Origin: Plastoroseomonas arctica
GTDB lineage: Bacteria; Pseudomonadota; Alphaproteobacteria; Acetobacterales; Acetobacteraceae
DNA: 64,000 bases
Assembly (NCBI RefSeq): GCF_018128965.1
Contig: NZ_JAAEDH010000020.1
Span: 1-64,000 of the forward strand
Reading direction: 5' to 3'
This document shows positions 62,003 through 64,000 of the stretch, piece after piece. The position numbers were made by a program, and so were the translations under genes. Position 1 is the stretch's first letter, and every line of letters begins with the position of its first letter. The notes under the pieces are model-generated. The model was not told the DNA's origin. It worked only from the letters and a program-made list of their open reading frames with translations, and did no database searches.

Positions 62003-63013
62003 ATGCGCTTCATGCATCGTCCGGTGGCGCTCATCGCCAGCGCCTCCCTCTTTCTCGCCGCCTGTACGACCCAGTCCGGGCGCATCGGCACCGATGACGG
62101 CAGCGATGCCTGCCGTCCGCAACTCGTACAGCTCGACAGCACCGGCAATTATTTTGCCGAGGACATCATCCGCGGCGCCGCGATCGGCGTGGCGGGCGGC
62201 GCCATCCTCGGCGGCATCGTCGCCGCGGCGCGCGGCGGCAATTCGCGTAACGTCGCCGTCGGTGCCGGAATCGGCGCCGTCGCGGGCGGCGTCGCCGGCG
62301 CCGCTGCCGGCTACATCAGTGCCCGTCGCCAGCAATACAGCGACCAGGCCCAGCTGAACCAGGCGATCGCCCAGGACGTCTCGGCCGAGAACCAGCAGAT
62401 CGACCGCAGCCAGCGCGCCTTCGACCTGCTGCTCGATTGCCGCATGGCGACCGCGGCCCGCATCCGCAGCGACTTCGCCGCCCGCCGCATCAGCCGCGAG
62501 CAGGCCCAGGCCGCCATGCAGAACGTGCGCGCTCGACTCGCCAACGACGTCGCCGTCGCCCAGCGCATCAACGAGCGGATGGGCACGCGCGGCGCCGAGT
62601 TCGACACCGCCTTCACCGAGGTCGCGCCCGCGGCGCGCAACCAGGCCGGCGCGCGGATCGGCAACCCGAGACCCGTCACCACCGCGCGCGTCATCCCGCT
62701 GCGGCTGCGCCCGGACACTGCTGCGCCGGAATTCACCCAGGTCAGCGCTCGTGAGCGTGTGACCGTTCGCCCGGCGCACAGCGGCTACGCCCTCGTCGAG
62801 ACCGAGCAGGGGGTACGCGGCTATGCCCCCGCCGCGCTGTTCGGCGGTGCCGCGGGCGCGCAGTCGCGCCAGGCCTCGCCCAACGCGGCGCCGGTGACCG
62901 GCGATGTTCGCCAGCTCGCGGCCACCAACATCGCCCGGCGCGAGAACTTCTCGGAATCGGTTGCCACCGCCAACGCCGCCGCGTCCGGGCAGGGCTTCGA
63001 GCTCGCCAGCTGA
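62003..63013 (+). CDS. Glycine-zipper lipoprotein with SH3-like C-terminal part
   Basis: A 336-residue predicted lipoprotein. The signal peptide ends at a lipobox L-A-A-C, making Cys21 the lipidated residue. A glycine-zipper region follows (I-G-V-A-G-G-A-I-L-G-G-I ... G-A-I-G... A-G-G-V-A-G-A-A-A-G), then a coiled-coil-like stretch, and a C-terminal V-I-P-L-R-L-R-P ... R-E-R-V-T-V-R-P-A-H-S-G-Y-A-L-V bacterial SH3-like segment. It should sit in the outer membrane or bind peptidoglycan. Its stop overlaps the next start (TGATG). Confidence 0.75.
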   Translation: MRFMHRPVALIASASLFLAACTTQSGRIGTDDGSDACRPQLVQLDSTGNYFAEDIIRGAAIGVAGGAILGGIVAAARGGNSRNVAVGAGIGAVAGGVAGAAAGYISARRQQYSDQAQLNQAIAQDVSAENQQIDRSQRAFDLLLDCRMATAARIRSDFAARRISREQAQAAMQNVRARLANDVAVAQRINERMGTRGAEFDTAFTEVAPAARNQAGARIGNPRPVTTARVIPLRLRPDTAAPEFTQVSARERVTVRPAHSGYALVETEQGVRGYAPAALFGGAAGAQSRQASPNAAPVTGDVRQLAATNIARRENFSESVATANAAASGQGFELAS

Positions 63014-64000
63014 TGCGCTGCTGGCTGGCCTTCGTCGCGCTGCTGCTGGCCTGGCCGGCGGCGGCGCAGGAACCGCCGCAGACGCCATTCCTCCGCGTCG
63101 AAGCGCAGGCCCATATCGCGCCGGTCAATCGGCTGGCCGTCGATGCGGCCGGGCGGCTGCTCGCCTCGGTGTCGGACGACAAGACGCTGCGCCTGTGGTC
63201 GCTGCCCGATGGCCAGCCGCGCGCCGTCCTGCGCCCGCCGATCGGTACCCGGCTGGAGGGCGAACTCTATGCGGTGGCGCTCTCGCCGGATGGCACCCGC
63301 GCCTATGCGGCGGGCCAGACCGGGCTGGGCTGGGACCGGCTCTTCTCCATCTACGTGTTCGACACCCGCACCAACCGGATGGCCAACGTGCTTCCGCAAT
63401 TGCCGGCGGCGGTCCATCACCTCGCGGTCTCGCCCGATGGCCAGATGCTGGCCGCCAGTTTCGCGGGCCGCGCCGGTGTCCGCGCCTGGGACACCGGGAC
63501 GGGGCGCGAGATCTTCCGCGACCAGGAATACGGCGGCACCGCCCGCATGGTGGCCTTCGCACCCGATGGTCGTCTCGCCGTGACCTCCGCCGATGGTCGC
63601 GTGCGTGTCTACACGCCGCAGGGCCGCAAGATCGCCGACCGCATGGTGGTGCCCAATGGCCGTCCCTATGGACTCGCCTGGTCGCCCGACGGCGCCCTGC
63701 TCGCGATCGGCTTCGAGGACCGCCTGCGGGTTGAGGTCCTGGCTGCGTCTGATCTGCGCACCCTGTTCGTCCCCGACACCTCCGGCATGGCCGGGGACGG
63801 GCTCTCCGCCGTGACCTGGGCCTCCGATGGTCGGGGCGGGGTACAGCTCTACGCCGCCGGCTATGCGCTGGTCGCCGGTGCGGCCGGCGCCTCCGCGTCC
63901 GGCGGGTCGATCGGCCAGGGGCCGGGCGGGCGCGGCATCGCCGTGCGTGAGCAGCAGCCGCGCGTCGGGGCGGAACCCGATGCGCTCGAATACATCATCC
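63013..64000 (+). CDS. WD40-repeat protein, 3' end cut by window edge
   Basis: The first 329 codons of a secreted beta-propeller protein. A signal peptide (F-V-A-L-L-L-A-W-P-A-A-A-Q) precedes at least five WD-like blades, such as R-L-L-A-S-V-S-D-D-K-T-L-R-L-W, V-S-P-D-G-Q-M-L-A-A-S-F, F-A-P-D-G-R-L-A-V-T-S-A-D-G-R-V-R-V-Y and W-S-P-D-G-A-L-L-A-I-G-F. Proteins of this type often carry a caspase-like domain after the propeller; the window ends before that could be seen. Coupled to the lipoprotein gene. Confidence 0.85.
   Translation, partial: MRCWLAFVALLLAWPAAAQEPPQTPFLRVEAQAHIAPVNRLAVDAAGRLLASVSDDKTLRLWSLPDGQPRAVLRPPIGTRLEGELYAVALSPDGTRAYAAGQTGLGWDRLFSIYVFDTRTNRMANVLPQLPAAVHHLAVSPDGQMLAASFAGRAGVRAWDTGTGREIFRDQEYGGTARMVAFAPDGRLAVTSADGRVRVYTPQGRKIADRMVVPNGRPYGLAWSPDGALLAIGFEDRLRVEVLAASDLRTLFVPDTSGMAGDGLSAVTWASDGRGGVQLYAAGYALVAGAAGASASGGSIGQGPGGRGIAVREQQPRVGAEPDALEYII

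Overview
The window is a GC-rich chromosome segment from an alphaproteobacterium, most likely of the Acetobacteraceae (Roseomonas-like). I infer this from gene content, codon use (almost only G or C in third positions), an E1-beta with a fused lipoyl domain, the alphaproteobacterial small proteins (DUF2842, a 41-residue L36) and the many CaiB/BaiF, LysR and Hint-domain genes. Almost everything is chromosomal housekeeping and accessory metabolism. I see no rRNA operon, CRISPR array, intact insertion sequence or prophage.

Layout. 1-498: end of an MFS transporter. 719-8035: a lipoate-centred cluster (pdhA, pdhB, pdhC, a GNAT gene, lpdA, lipA, ratA) that encodes the whole pyruvate dehydrogenase complex and the enzyme that makes its lipoyl cofactor. 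8032-14916: DUF72, threonine aldolase, a ThDP enzyme, an acyl-CoA dehydrogenase, a HAD hydrolase and a divergent SDR. 15007-18579: a LysR gene, a CaiB/BaiF CoA-transferase and, between them, a scrambled relic made from pieces of both. 18723-22057: a strong terminator, N-formylglutamate amidohydrolase, UDP-glucuronate decarboxylase, tRNA-Val and a DUF155 protein. 22123-25387: a radical SAM protein and a three-gene cassette (86-residue protein, PAAR protein, Trm112-like/methyltransferase protein). 25690-27883: ahpC-ahpD with divergent oxyR. 28307-32119: apt, a LOV-type hybrid histidine kinase and a Hint-domain protein. 32269-36160: glcDEF glycolate oxidase. 36297-37070: two tandem secreted paralogues. 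37079-39696: MFS transporter, a SugE-type exporter behind a candidate guanidine-II riboswitch, rpmJ and a DUF533 protein.

39765-45725 holds an Old Yellow Enzyme, tRNA-Pro, cytochrome c', cytochrome b561 and a LysM protein. 45775-47779 is psd-pssA with a coupled CX5R phosphatase-like gene. 47769-53584 has a DMT exporter, a catalase-like peroxidase, a CaiB/BaiF gene and a two-subunit CoA-transferase. 53556-58594 holds several envelope or unknown proteins and a flavin reductase. 58856-60482 is an AT-richer stretch with a discoidin/fucosyltransferase-like gene and looks foreign. Next to it (60490-60645, minus strand) is an orphan leader-peptide/terminator element with an unusually complete Shine-Dalgarno sequence. 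60708-64000 has a branched-chain amino acid binding protein, a glycine-zipper lipoprotein and the start of a WD40-repeat protein.

The most interesting items are the orphan attenuator-like leader, the PAAR/Trm112-methyltransferase cassette, the LOV hybrid kinase, the guanidine-II candidate upstream of sugE, and the lysR/caiB mosaic relic. All functions are read from sequence and remembered family motifs. No database search was run.
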